A stretch of 40,838 nucleotides of DNA, taken from positions 1 through 40,838 of the forward strand of contig CAYJIH010000013.1 in assembly GCA_964370195.1 (NCBI GenBank). The letters are read 5' to 3'. The position numbers were made by a program, and so were the translations under genes. Position 1 is the stretch's first letter. Every line of letters starts with the position of its first letter. The notes beneath the pieces were generated by a model, which saw only the letters and a program-made list of their open reading frames with translations, had not been told where the DNA came from and searched no databases. This document shows positions 1 to 7,594 of this stretch, in pieces. Origin of the DNA: JAAYCI01 sp964370195. GTDB taxonomy: Bacteria > Bacillota > Clostridia > Oscillospirales > Ruminococcaceae.

Positions 1-140
1 CATTCGCAAAAGAAGGCATCAACGTAAAATAGGCAGGCGTTGCCTTTGCAAAAAAAACCGCACAAAAGAAGGTTTGAAAGGGGCTCTTTCCACAGAAATG
101 GTGACGAAGAGCCAGGATAAACCGAAGTGTGGCGTGTAAT

Positions 141-183
141 AAAGAAAAAACTGACCCGAGAGAGCTTTGCTTTCTCGGGTCAG
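141..183 (-). terminator. Rho-independent terminator, minus strand
   Basis: Perfect 11-bp inverted repeat (151-161 with 173-183, 11-nt loop), followed on the minus strand by a run of six T. It would end minus-strand transcripts coming from the LUD gene and from the structured element at 190-272. On the plus strand the same hairpin lacks a T-run. Confidence 0.7.
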
Positions 184-189
184 TGTATT

Positions 190-272
190 AAAAAGTCGTT
201 GCACCAGGTAGAGGAAAGACCTTGGGGCTTCGCTTGCGGGCTGAAGACCCAAGATCGGTGCAACAACTTTTT
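190..272 (+). other. Unidentified structured RNA element between opposing terminators
   Basis: Bases 190-205 pair with 257-272 over 16 positions with one wobble or mismatch. Two further stems are nested inside (221-226 with 248-253, and 228-231 with 243-246), and an asymmetric purine-rich internal loop lies at 206-220. A plus-strand terminator follows directly and a minus-strand terminator lies on the other side, so the transcribed strand is not certain. It matches no riboswitch, SRP or T-box consensus that I recognise. The rest of 1-369 holds only a weak 6-bp repeat (82-87 with 108-113) and no convincing gene. Confidence 0.4.
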
Positions 273-281
273 CAACACACC

Positions 282-313
282 AAAGCGCCCCTTTCAAAAA
301 GGGGCGCTTTTTC
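282..313 (+). terminator. Rho-independent terminator, plus strand
   Basis: A GC-rich stem of 10-13 bp (282-294 with 298-310) is followed by a short T-rich tail. It closes a plus-strand transcript that enters from the left or starts within the first 180 bases. Confidence 0.7.
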
Positions 314-369
314 TAATTCTGTTAAATTGACTTTTGTGCGAAAGAAATTATAAATCACGCAAACAGCCC

Positions 370-1002
370 TTAAAAGCCCAGGTCTTCACATACAAGCAAC
401 ACTGTGATGCGTCCCGCTTCGCGCTGTGGCCCTAAAAGTACTTCGGCACAACAGATGCGCTGCGGGCTATGACATCGGTGACATTTGCCGGTGGTGGAAC
501 ATGGCGTGCTTAAACCAATGCGATGTGTATTGGCCGGTGCCGATACCTCAAAATTACGATTTCGTGCGTCTTCTCTTGTGGCAACCAGTTTGTTATAACC
601 GGCCACAACAAACACTTGCTTTGGCCCAAAGATAAGGGCGGCCACACGGTTGCCATTGCCATCAACGGCAAACAGCTCGCCTTCTTCGGTTACGGCACCA
701 ATAGAGGAAAGGTAGCAATCGGCAAAAAAGCTTTCTCTTGCCACTTGCCCTGCGTCGGCGCCTTCTGCCATACGGTCAAGGTAGCGATAATCTTCGCTGC
801 GCAGCAAGGCCGGCACACCACACTCTTCCAGTGTAACAGAACCGCCACTTCCCACCGTGCCGCCCTTTGGCAGCAAACGCTGCAACAACGGCACCACGTC
901 CTCGCGGCTTTTTAACACGTGTGCTTCCATCCTATTTTTCCGCAAAGCCTCTGCCGCGCGCTCTAGCCGTGCCATTTCTAAAAACATGCGATGCTCATTC
1001 AC
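370..1002 (-). CDS. LUD-domain protein (LutC/YkgG, DUF162-like)
   Basis: A 210-residue protein of the LUD family, which includes the LutB/LutC subunits of L-lactate utilisation; stand-alone clostridial members have no proven reaction. The family core is visible as a glycine-rich VGSGGSVTL segment (about 50-58), and a Cys cluster lies near the C-terminus (C168, C174, C177, C184, C185), which could hold metal or an Fe-S cluster (inference). The start is GTG with GGAG eight bases upstream. It lies 14 bp after the glycosyltransferase gene on the same strand, so the two are probably co-transcribed. No LutA/LutB partner is nearby, so a role in lactate oxidation is not supported by context. The family call is firm; the function is open. 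Confidence 0.85.
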   Translation of the reverse strand: MNEHRMFLEMARLERAAEALRKNRMEAHVLKSREDVVPLLQRLLPKGGTVGSGGSVTLEECGVPALLRSEDYRYLDRMAEGADAGQVARESFFADCYLSSIGAVTEEGELFAVDGNGNRVAALIFGPKQVFVVAGYNKLVATREDARNRNFEVSAPANTHRIGLSTPCSTTGKCHRCHSPQRICCAEVLLGPQREAGRITVLLVCEDLGF

Positions 1003-1016
1003 TGTATTCTCTCCTT

Positions 1017-2024
1017 TTACTTTTTGTTAAATAAGCGCAACAAACGATATTGCACATAGCCAAAACAACCTAAAAACAAGCAAATTTGTACACGGAGATA
1101 CTCTTTTAAAAACCGTGCCTTAAACTGTGTTTTCGGCACTTTGCCCAGCAGATGCAACGCCTGTTTGCAACCTTGCCAAAAAGGCGTGCCATAGCCACGC
1201 AAGCCAAACACCAAACACTTAACAAGATAGCCAAAAAGTAGAAAGGGGAAGTCTAAAATTAAAAATGGCAACGGTAAATTTTTAATGGGCAACAGCAGGC
1301 TGTTTCGCCCACTTTGCAAAGATTTAAAATCGTTGTACTGGCTGCCGCCATTTTTGCCACGTGTGGTGGCACCGCAAATGTGGGTGCAAACAGCCCGTGG
1401 CTCATATATACAAAGGTAGCCATGATTGTTTGCGCGCCAGCTGATGTCTACATCTTCTAAGTACGCAAAAAACATTTCCTCAAACCCGCCAAGTTCATCC
1501 AGCAGCGATTTGCGGTACATTGCCGCGCCACCACAGGCGGAAAAAACGCGCTGTTTCGTTTGGTATCGCTGGGGAGATAGCCCATCGCCACGTTTGTATG
1601 CCCAGCCGAACAACGTGACAAAATCGCCGCAATCGTCGGCTTTGTCCGGCTCTAAGTGGCGTAGCATCAAACATTGTACAGAAAAAATGCGCGCGTCTTT
1701 TTCTATGGTACACAAAAGCTCTGCACACATGGTGGGTTTTGCAAATGCATCGTTATTAAAAAGCAACACATACGGCGCTTTCGCAAGGGCAATGCCTTGG
1801 TTCACCGCTTTGGAAAACCCCAAGTTTTCGCCGTTTTCCAACAGTGTGCAATTGTGGTTTTGGGCAGCACGGCGTGCGTCGTGCAAGCTTTCGTCGGTTG
1901 AGCCATTGTCTACGATAATAAGCTCAAAATTTTGTTCCGTTTGGGCGTATAGGCTTTCGATGCTGCCACTTAGCCAGCCGGCGCCATTTAAGTTTGGCAA
2001 CACGATGCTCAGTTTTGGTTCCAC
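1017..2024 (-). CDS. Glycosyltransferase family 2
   Basis: GT-A-fold transferase of about 335 residues that would move a sugar from a nucleotide-sugar donor to a cell-surface or polymer acceptor. Visible are the N-terminal SIVLPNLNGAGWL segment, DNGSTDES at about 39-46, the DxD-like FNND at 89-92, and the acceptor-side motif EDVDISWR at 190-197, as in rhamnosyltransferase-type (WbbL-like) members. The C-terminus is basic and hydrophobic and probably membrane-associated. The open frame extends upstream to 2240, but GTG at 2024 is preceded by a perfect AAGGAGG six bases away and matches the family N-terminus, so that start is used. The donor and acceptor cannot be read from the sequence. It precedes the LUD gene in the same transcript. 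Confidence 0.88.
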   Translation of the reverse strand: MEPKLSIVLPNLNGAGWLSGSIESLYAQTEQNFELIIVDNGSTDESLHDARRAAQNHNCTLLENGENLGFSKAVNQGIALAKAPYVLLFNNDAFAKPTMCAELLCTIEKDARIFSVQCLMLRHLEPDKADDCGDFVTLFGWAYKRGDGLSPQRYQTKQRVFSACGGAAMYRKSLLDELGGFEEMFFAYLEDVDISWRANNHGYLCIYEPRAVCTHICGATTRGKNGGSQYNDFKSLQSGRNSLLLPIKNLPLPFLILDFPFLLFGYLVKCLVFGLRGYGTPFWQGCKQALHLLGKVPKTQFKARFLKEYLRVQICLFLGCFGYVQYRLLRLFNKK

Positions 2025-2055
2025 AAAAACCCTCCTTGGTTTCACAATCACAAAA

Positions 2056-2085
2056 AGTATAACACAGCTTCGCGCTTGTGGTAAA
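2056..2085 (-). promoter_or_regulatory. Sigma-A-type promoter of the glycosyltransferase operon
   Basis: On the minus strand a TTTACC -35 (2080-2085) and a TATACT -10 (2056-2061) are separated by 18 bases, just upstream of the GTG start at 2024. Confidence 0.55.
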
Positions 2086-2110
2086 GAAATTTTTATGCAG
2101 GGCTTTTTTC

Positions 2111-2139
2111 TTTTCAGAAAATGCAGTATACTGTATACT
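2111..2139 (+). promoter_or_regulatory. Possible promoter and palindromic operator before the MATE leader
   Basis: TATACT (2134-2139) lies 17 bases after a weak TTTTCA (2111-2116). The -10 sits inside a perfect odd palindrome (AGTATAC, T, GTATACT) at 2125-2139, which could be an operator. The -10 match is good and the -35 match poor. Confidence 0.4.
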
Positions 2140-2150
2140 ATAGAATAAAA

Positions 2151-2276
2151 ATGAAAAGAAAGAAAAGCCTTTTGCAGTTCGTGAACACATCCCATGTGCC
2201 CACATGGCAAGCGATGCTTTTTCACGCACACCCGGCACAACGCGGGTGTTTTTGCTTGCCTAAAGGCCAGGGGTGA
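2151..2276 (+). CDS. Putative 41-residue leader peptide coupled to the MATE gene
   Basis: An uninterrupted 41-codon frame starts at ATG 2151 with a lysine/arginine-rich beginning (MKRKKSLL) and ends with TGA at 2274-2276. That stop overlaps the GTG start of the transporter (GTGA), the usual geometry of translational coupling. The frame runs through the terminator-like hairpin at 2228-2253, so translating ribosomes would disrupt it. No strong ribosome site precedes the ATG; the predicted transcript start is only a few bases upstream, so translation could be nearly leaderless. I recognise no homologue. It may be a regulatory leader, or a chance frame. Confidence 0.35.
   Translation: MKRKKSLLQFVNTSHVPTWQAMLFHAHPAQRGCFCLPKGQG
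2228..2253 (+). terminator. Terminator-like attenuator hairpin in the MATE leader
   Basis: A 7-bp stem (2228-2234 with 2243-2249, 8-nt loop) is followed by five T. No plus-strand gene ends upstream, so its position between promoter and transporter start suggests attenuation rather than ordinary termination. Confidence 0.5.
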
Positions 2277-3649
2277 AAAACAAAATAGTGGAACAAACGA
2301 TAGAGAAAAAATTATTTCTTCGGCAAGTGTTAACGCTTGCCGTGCCCATTGCGCTGCAAAACTTAATTAACGTGGGGGTGCAAAGCGCCGATGTAATTAT
2401 GCTGGGCAGTGTGGGCGAGGTGGTGCTTTCGGGTGCCTCTTTGGCCGGGCAAATGCAATTTATCCTCATGTTGATTTTATTCGGCCTTGCCTCCGGCGCT
2501 TCGGTGCTTACCGCGCAATACTGGGGCCGTGGCGATACGCGCATCATTGAAAAAGTGCTGGGTATGTCGATGACGCTATCCCTTGCACTATCGGTGCTGT
2601 TTTTTGTTGTGGGCATGCTGTTTCCAACCGAAATTTTGCGGCTGTTCACGCCGGACGAAGCAGTGGTGGCCGAAGGCGCCACGTACTTGCGCATTATTTC
2701 TGTAAGTTATTTATTCATTGGCTTCACAAGCACGTATCTTAATTTAATGCGTAGCATCGAGCGTGCGATGGTGGCCACCGTTGTGTATTTTATCTCGTTT
2801 TGCACAAACATTGTGCTTAATAGCATTTTTATTTTTGGTTTGTTGGGCCTAGAGCCCATGGGTATTGCCGGTGCCGCGTTGGGCAGCACCTTAGCGCGCT
2901 TGCTAGAGCTGATTATCGTGGCGATTTACGCCTCGAAAAACACGGCCGCCCGCCTGCGTTTAACGCACATGTTCCATTGGTCGAAAACATTGCTAAAAGA
3001 TTTTATGCGGTATTCGTTGCCCACCACCATCAACGAGCTTTGCTGGGGTGTTGGCATCAGCATCAGTGCCGGCATTGTGGGGCACCTTGGTGCAGCAGCC
3101 GTGGCGGCAAACTCTGTAACGGGTGTAACGCGCCAACTTGCCATGGTGGTGTGTTTTGGCCTTGCCACCACAGCGGCCATCATCATGGGCAAGGCCATTG
3201 GCGCCGGCGAGGAACAGCGTGCACTTGCTTATTCGCGGTATTTTGTTCGCATTACCATGACCTTTAGCCTGTGTGGCAGTTTGATTATTCTGTTGATACG
3301 CCCAATTATTTTGCAAGTGATGAACCTTTCTCCCGAGGCGCACGATTACCTTTCGTTCCTATTGTATTTTTTATGCTTCTTCGTGGTGGCGCAGGCCTTC
3401 AACGCCTTGATGGTGGTGGGCATTTGCCGCTCGGGTGGAGACACACGTTTTGGCCTTATTTTAGATTTAGGCACGCTTTGGGGCTTTAGCCTTTTAACGG
3501 GTTTTATTGCCGCCTTTGTGTTAGATTGGCCCGTAAAAGCAGTGTTCGTTTTGCTTTACTTCGACGAGATGCTGAAAATTCCATTCTGTATTTGGCGGTT
3601 GCGCAGCCGCAAGTGGCTGTGCAATGTAACACGCGATGACATTGCATAA
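2273..3649 (+). CDS. MATE family multidrug/Na+ efflux transporter
   Basis: Integral membrane protein of 458 residues, the usual length for MATE (NorM/DinF-type) antiporters, which export cationic drugs or metabolites against Na+ or H+. It shows about twelve hydrophobic segments in two similar halves. The N-terminal LTLAVPIALQNLINVGVQSAD region has the typical first-helix pattern, and a second PTTINELCWGVG segment begins the C-terminal half near residue 250. The start is GTG 2273 with AAAGG six bases upstream; this start overlaps the stop of a short leader ORF. The plsC gene follows after 21 bp, which suggests an operon. The substrate cannot be predicted. Confidence 0.92.
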   Translation: MKNKIVEQTIEKKLFLRQVLTLAVPIALQNLINVGVQSADVIMLGSVGEVVLSGASLAGQMQFILMLILFGLASGASVLTAQYWGRGDTRIIEKVLGMSMTLSLALSVLFFVVGMLFPTEILRLFTPDEAVVAEGATYLRIISVSYLFIGFTSTYLNLMRSIERAMVATVVYFISFCTNIVLNSIFIFGLLGLEPMGIAGAALGSTLARLLELIIVAIYASKNTAARLRLTHMFHWSKTLLKDFMRYSLPTTINELCWGVGISISAGIVGHLGAAAVAANSVTGVTRQLAMVVCFGLATTAAIIMGKAIGAGEEQRALAYSRYFVRITMTFSLCGSLIILLIRPIILQVMNLSPEAHDYLSFLLYFLCFFVVAQAFNALMVVGICRSGGDTRFGLILDLGTLWGFSLLTGFIAAFVLDWPVKAVFVLLYFDEMLKIPFCIWRLRSRKWLCNVTRDDIA

Positions 3650-3670
3650 GCAGATGAAAAGGAGATTTTA

Positions 3671-4405
3671 ATGTTTAATACCATTTTGTGGGTAACGTGG
3701 CTTTTTATTTATATGGCGGTGCGCATGCCTATTTATTGGCGTGTGCAGTTTTTGAAAAAACACGGACGCACCGACGAATCACAGGCCCTATTGAAAAAAC
3801 ATGGCCAGCTTTGGGTGCGGCGCCTGTTTAAGCATGTGGGCATACGCATTCATATGGAAGGAACAGAAAATTTACCCAAAAACGGTGAACCTGTGCTTTT
3901 TGTTTCCAACCACCAAAGCTATGTGGACATCCCTGTATTTATGTACGATTTGGGCCGTCCACACCCATTGATGGCCAAATCGGGCTTAAAAAAGGTGCCG
4001 TTTCTTGCCCAATGGATGAAAGCTTTAGACTGCGTGTTTGTAGAACGCGACGACATTCGTGCTGCGGCCGCCGCTTTAAAAGAGGGCGAACATATCTTAA
4101 AAAGTGGGAAAAGCCTTATCGTGTGCCCCGAAGGAACACGCTCGAAAAGCAGTGACGTGGCCGAGTTTAAAGCAGGCAGTGTGCGCATGGCCTTACGCAC
4201 CGGCGTGCCCATCATCCCGCTTGCGCTGGAGGGAACGGCCGCCACCTTAGAAGCAAACCAATTCCACTTGCGTGGTGGCGATATTCACCTTAAAATCTTG
4301 CCCATGGTGCACACAGAAGATTTATCGCGCGAGGAACAAAAAGAATTGCCTGCCCGTTTGCGCGATATGATTATAGAGGCAAAAGCAGAGTTTTTGCCAT
4401 CGTAA
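3671..4405 (+). CDS. plsC: 1-acyl-sn-glycerol-3-phosphate acyltransferase
   Basis: Membrane-bound acyltransferase of 244 residues that makes phosphatidic acid from lysophosphatidic acid, a central step of phospholipid synthesis. The catalytic HX4D motif is NHQSYVD (H81, D86), and the acceptor-binding EGTRS lies at 154-158. An N-terminal hydrophobic stretch (about 4-23) anchors it to the membrane. The start ATG has GGAG eight bases upstream. It lies 21 bp after the MATE gene. The neighbouring convergent gene encodes cardiolipin synthase, another lipid enzyme, but it is transcribed from the opposite strand. Confidence 0.93.
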   Translation: MFNTILWVTWLFIYMAVRMPIYWRVQFLKKHGRTDESQALLKKHGQLWVRRLFKHVGIRIHMEGTENLPKNGEPVLFVSNHQSYVDIPVFMYDLGRPHPLMAKSGLKKVPFLAQWMKALDCVFVERDDIRAAAAALKEGEHILKSGKSLIVCPEGTRSKSSDVAEFKAGSVRMALRTGVPIIPLALEGTAATLEANQFHLRGGDIHLKILPMVHTEDLSREEQKELPARLRDMIIEAKAEFLPS

Positions 4406-4506
4406 CAAACCATTGTGAACTCGCCGCAAAAGCGCATCCTATGTGCGTGTTTTCGTTTCACTTTTTTCTTCCCAGAGCGGCAAGAAAATACCAAGTGCTA
4501 GGAAGC

Positions 4507-4530
4507 AAAAAACACCGTCCTTCGGTTTTT
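4507..4530. terminator. Short bidirectional terminator between plsC and cls
   Basis: A small ACCG/CGGT stem with a 5-nt loop is flanked by an A-run on the left and a T-run on the right, so it can work on either strand. It lies between two genes that converge. Confidence 0.55.
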
Positions 4531-4532
4531 GG

Positions 4533-4587
4533 GTTGAATTCGCCTGCTGCCCCAAGGTCTTACGCACGGGCAGCAGGCGAATTCAAC
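4533..4587. repeat. Perfect 20-bp inverted repeat between convergent genes
   Basis: Bases 4533-4552 are the exact reverse complement of 4568-4587, with a 15-base loop; two more wobble pairs extend the stem outward. The plus-strand side is followed by a T-rich stretch. It may act as a second terminator, but so long and exact a stem is more than a terminator needs. Confidence 0.85.
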
Positions 4588-4598
4588 TTCGTTTTATA

Positions 4599-6155
4599 TC
4601 AAAGCATGGGCGACAGCAGTTTTGCGGCCAGCTGGAAAAAACGAACATGCAGAGGCGTTTTTCTTGTGTTTTCCAACGTCACTTCTGTGGATTGATCGAA
4701 GCAATCGAGAAGATCTTTTTTTATGGTATACACCACAGCGCCACCATAGAAGGCCACTGAATTTTCAAAGTGCAAATAAAGGCTTCGATAGTCCATGTTT
4801 GCGGTGCCTACAATGGCTGTAACATCATCGGAAACGTATAATTTTGCGTGGTTAAAACCGGGGGAATATTCAAAAATGCGCACGCCATTTTCAAGCAAAA
4901 TGGGGTAGTAGCTGCGGCTTATTAAATAAATGGAGCGTTTATCGGGAATGCCGGGTGTTAAAAGACGCACATCTACGCCGCTTTTGGCTGCAAGACAAAG
5001 GGCTGAAATCATCTCGTGGTCTAAAATAAGGTACGGTGTGGAGATGTATACATATTTTGTGGCCTGTGTGATGGTGTTAAGATAGGCGTTTTCTGAAATG
5101 TTTTCCGGCCCAAGGGGCGAATCCCAATAAGGCTGCACGTAGCCGTGGCCCAGGCTTAACATGGTGGATGGCTCCGGCTTTGGCAAAAACTTTTTTGCAT
5201 CGCTAACGGTGCCTGTGGCAAAATCCCAGCCGATGAGAAAAATGCCCGTGAGGCTGGCGGCAGCTTCGCCGCGCACCATCACGGCGGTGTCCTTCCACGT
5301 TCCAAAACGGCGCTTTGCATTGATGTATTCGTCGGCAAAATTGATGCCGCCGGAAAAGGCAACGGTGCCGTCTACCACGGTGATCTTGCTGTGGTCGCGG
5401 TGGTTGAGCATGGAATAATCCGACACGTGTGCTGTGAAGGCCACAGGGCTGAACACTTCGCATTGAATGCCCATGCTACGCAGTGTTTCCGGGTAATCTT
5501 CCGGCAAGGTAAGCAAACAGCCAAACCCATCCCACATGATGCGCACATCCACGCCCTCGGCCGCTTTTTTACGAAGCACTTCGATGGTGCGGTTCAGCAT
5601 TTCGCCTTCGTCAATGATGTAATACCGCATGAAGATGAATTTTTTTGCCTTTTGAATCGCTTCTAAAAACGCCTCAAAAAAATCTTGCCCCATGGGATAA
5701 TATACCACGCCATCGGCAGGGTAGAGCGGACATTTTCCGGTGTCTAATAAATATTTTGCGTTGCGGTGTAGCATGGCGTTGTCGCTGTGCAGTGCCTGCA
5801 TGGCATGATTGTTTTTGTGCAGAGCCATGGAAACATTCTCTGTGGCATTGTTCAATTGTTTTAAGGCCTTTTTGGGCACGTAACGGTGCCCCCACATGAG
5901 GTAAAACAGCACACCCACCACGGGCAATAGCACAAAAACCATAAGCCATACCAGCCGGTACGCAGGGTTTAAATCGTCGCTGCTAAGGAGGAAAAACATC
6001 ACAAGAACAGAAAAAGAGGTGATGATGGTGTATCCTGCAACGCCCCAATTGGCCAAAAGAATCATCAGAATGGCAAAAAACAGCACTTGCAATAGGGCGA
6101 CAATGAGGATGGCAAAGCGTTTGGAAAATAGAACTCGTTTTACAAAATTTTTCAC
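4599..6155 (-). CDS. cls: Cardiolipin synthase (phospholipase D superfamily)
   Basis: Membrane enzyme of 518 residues that condenses two phosphatidylglycerols into cardiolipin and glycerol. Two HKD catalytic motifs are intact: H255/K257/D262 in HSKITVVD and H436/K438/D443 in HAKLYVSD. Two or three N-terminal transmembrane segments (within residues 1-90) and a PLDNc-type region typical of bacterial ClsA precede them. The length is normal. The start is GTG 6155 with a full AAGGAGG seven bases upstream. It follows the cyclophilin gene on the same strand after about 170 bp that contain a 12-bp inverted repeat, so it may have its own control. Confidence 0.93.
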   Translation of the reverse strand: MKNFVKRVLFSKRFAILIVALLQVLFFAILMILLANWGVAGYTIITSFSVLVMFFLLSSDDLNPAYRLVWLMVFVLLPVVGVLFYLMWGHRYVPKKALKQLNNATENVSMALHKNNHAMQALHSDNAMLHRNAKYLLDTGKCPLYPADGVVYYPMGQDFFEAFLEAIQKAKKFIFMRYYIIDEGEMLNRTIEVLRKKAAEGVDVRIMWDGFGCLLTLPEDYPETLRSMGIQCEVFSPVAFTAHVSDYSMLNHRDHSKITVVDGTVAFSGGINFADEYINAKRRFGTWKDTAVMVRGEAAASLTGIFLIGWDFATGTVSDAKKFLPKPEPSTMLSLGHGYVQPYWDSPLGPENISENAYLNTITQATKYVYISTPYLILDHEMISALCLAAKSGVDVRLLTPGIPDKRSIYLISRSYYPILLENGVRIFEYSPGFNHAKLYVSDDVTAIVGTANMDYRSLYLHFENSVAFYGGAVVYTIKKDLLDCFDQSTEVTLENTRKTPLHVRFFQLAAKLLSPML

Positions 6156-6212
6156 AGGGGCACCTCCTTTTCAGCAGTGATATTGTGCTTTGGCGCTGCT
6201 AGCAAACAAAGG

Positions 6213-6244
6213 TTTTGCAAAAATCAGGGTAAATTTTTGCAAAA
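6213..6244. repeat. 12-bp perfect inverted repeat upstream of cls
   Basis: Bases 6213-6224 (TTTTGCAAAAAT) and 6233-6244 are exact reverse complements, with an 8-base spacer. The repeat sits about 60 bases upstream of the cls start, a position suited to an operator, or it may be an AT-rich terminator of the cyclophilin gene. No clean T-run follows. Confidence 0.6.
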
Positions 6245-6326
6245 CAGGGCGGAAGCTTTGCCGGCGTTTTTTTTAATCGGCTTTTCAATAGCCTCGTTTT
6301 GTTTCACTGCGTGGCATTCCACTATA

Positions 6327-7037
6327 TTATGCGGGGTATTCAATGCGCACTTCGTGCAAGATGATATCGTTTTTAGGCACACCTTCGTCGTTTGTGTTGG
6401 CGCTTGCGATGCTGTCCACCACATCCATGCCCGAAATGACATGCCCAAACACGGTGTCTTGGTTGTCGAGATAGGGCAGGCCGCCCGCCTGGCGGTAGGT
6501 GTTTACAACGGCTTCGGAATAACCGGCGGCGGTTAAGGCGGCAAGGGCGTCTTCGTCTAAGTTGGCTGCGGGCGAGGCCACGATGTAAAACTGCGAAAGT
6601 AAGGTGTTTTGTGTGCCGTCTGCGGCGGCCATGCACAGCGCACCGGAATAATGGTGCAAAGAAGGGGTAAGCTCGGTAAAAAAGGGATGCTGCCAAATGC
6701 TATCTCCGCCAAGGCCCGTGCCGTCGGCATCGCCGCCCTGGATGATGAAGTCTTCTTGCACACGATGAAAAAGCGTGTTGTTATAATAGCCGGCCGCAGA
6801 AAGGCCTAAAAAGTTTTCGCAGGCCATGGGGGCTAAATCTGGGTAAAGCACAGCGGTGATGTCTCCCTCGCTTGTGCGCAAAGTGACGCGCACGGCATCT
6901 TCGGAAAGCGTGGCGAACTGGCGCACATCGCTTTCTACAGCAGGGCGGCTGCGTGTTGCTTCCACACTGCTTGCGCTGGAACATCCGTGGAAAAGCAATA
7001 AAGAACCAATGAAAAAACAGAAAACAAGGCGTTTCAA
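6327..7037 (-). CDS. Cyclophilin-type peptidyl-prolyl isomerase, predicted lipoprotein
   Basis: A 236-residue exported foldase that would catalyse cis-trans isomerisation of proline bonds in proteins outside the membrane. The cyclophilin core is seen in TLFHRVQEDFIIQGGD, the SQFYIV segment and VFGHVISGMDVVD. The N-terminus is a lipoprotein signal: basic start, hydrophobic run and a Cys preceded by LLFHG (a non-standard but acceptable lipobox). The open frame extends to GTG 7064, but GGAGGG lies about 11 bases before TTG 7037, and starting there gives a clean signal peptide, so TTG is preferred. Its likely position is the outer face of the cytoplasmic membrane, like PrsA-type foldases. Confidence 0.88.
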   Translation of the reverse strand: MKRLVFCFFIGSLLLFHGCSSASSVEATRSRPAVESDVRQFATLSEDAVRVTLRTSEGDITAVLYPDLAPMACENFLGLSAAGYYNNTLFHRVQEDFIIQGGDADGTGLGGDSIWQHPFFTELTPSLHHYSGALCMAAADGTQNTLLSQFYIVASPAANLDEDALAALTAAGYSEAVVNTYRQAGGLPYLDNQDTVFGHVISGMDVVDSIASANTNDEGVPKNDIILHEVRIEYPA

Positions 7038-7079
7038 ACTGTATGTCTCCCTCCAAAATAGCACAGATACATTTTTAAC

Positions 7080-7109
7080 AGTATATCATAAACGGTGGGG
7101 GATTGTCGC
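7080..7109 (-). promoter_or_regulatory. Probable promoter of the cyclophilin gene
   Basis: Minus-strand TATACT (7080-7085) lies 18 bases downstream of GCGACA (7104-7109), about 40 bases before the proposed TTG start. The -10 is good and the -35 only partly matches. Confidence 0.45.
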
Positions 7110-7185
7110 TTAATTTTCAGCAATTTTACTACTTTTTTTCATTCTATTTCAGCGCGCATTCTGTGCCAATAAGGGTCTTTCCCCC

Positions 7186-7214
7186 TTGACCTAGCGGCTG
7201 TTTTGGTCTATCAT
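7186..7214 (+). promoter_or_regulatory. Sigma-A promoter of the DUF1292 gene
   Basis: TTGACC (7186-7191) and TATCAT (7209-7214) with the ideal 17-base spacer, about 40 bases upstream of the start codon. Confidence 0.75.
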
Positions 7215-7254
7215 TAGTAGAAACAAACTGTCGAAAAAGTAAGGAGCCCATTTT

Positions 7255-7587
7255 ATGAGTGAATCCCCGCAAAACAATGAGAGAGACGACGCGTATGAGC
7301 CGGATTTGATGACATTGGAGGATGAGGCAGGGCAAAAACATACGTTTGAGGTGCTGGATGCCACCGATATTGATGGCGAGCGCTATTTTGCCATGGCCCC
7401 CTATGCAGAAGATCCAAAAAAAGCACTTGAAAACGACGGAACACTGCTGTTTATGCGCCTTGTGGAAGAAGAGGGCGAAGAGGAATATTTGGACATTGTG
7501 GAAGACGAAGCAGAGCTTGCCAATGTGCTGGATGTGTTTTCAAACCGTTTGAACAAATTGTACGACATCGACGTGGACGACCTATAA
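7255..7587 (+). CDS. DUF1292 (YrzB-like) acidic protein
   Basis: A 110-residue, very acidic cytoplasmic protein of the DUF1292 family, which is widespread in Firmicutes and has no settled function. The family pattern is clear: MTLEDEAGQKHTFEVLD, then a YFAMAPY segment, a long EEEGEEEYLDIVEDEAE stretch and a C-terminal helix. It has a good promoter and an AAGGAG site eight bases before ATG. In B. subtilis the family gene yrzB sits near alaS-yrzL-yrrK; that context is absent here. The 3' end of the gene contains the TATAAT of the promoter for the downstream small RNA, with the stop codon TAA inside that element. Confidence 0.9.
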   Translation: MSESPQNNERDDAYEPDLMTLEDEAGQKHTFEVLDATDIDGERYFAMAPYAEDPKKALENDGTLLFMRLVEEEGEEEYLDIVEDEAELANVLDVFSNRLNKLYDIDVDDL

Positions 7588-7588
7588 T
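7558..7588 (+). promoter_or_regulatory. Promoter of the 6S-like RNA, inside the 3' end of the DUF1292 gene
   Basis: A perfect TATAAT (7583-7588) overlaps the stop codon of the preceding gene; TTGTAC (7558-7563) lies 19 bases upstream, a rather long spacer. Transcription would start near 7595, just before the closing stem of the RNA. Confidence 0.6.
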
Positions 7589-7594
7589 AAAGAG

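Noticed and set aside
190..272. SRP RNA, T-box or lysine riboswitch at the left end
   Set aside because: The SRP GGAAG core, the T-box GGTGG sequence and the long multi-stem lysine layout are all missing; only a short AGGTAGAGG string is shared with lysine leaders.
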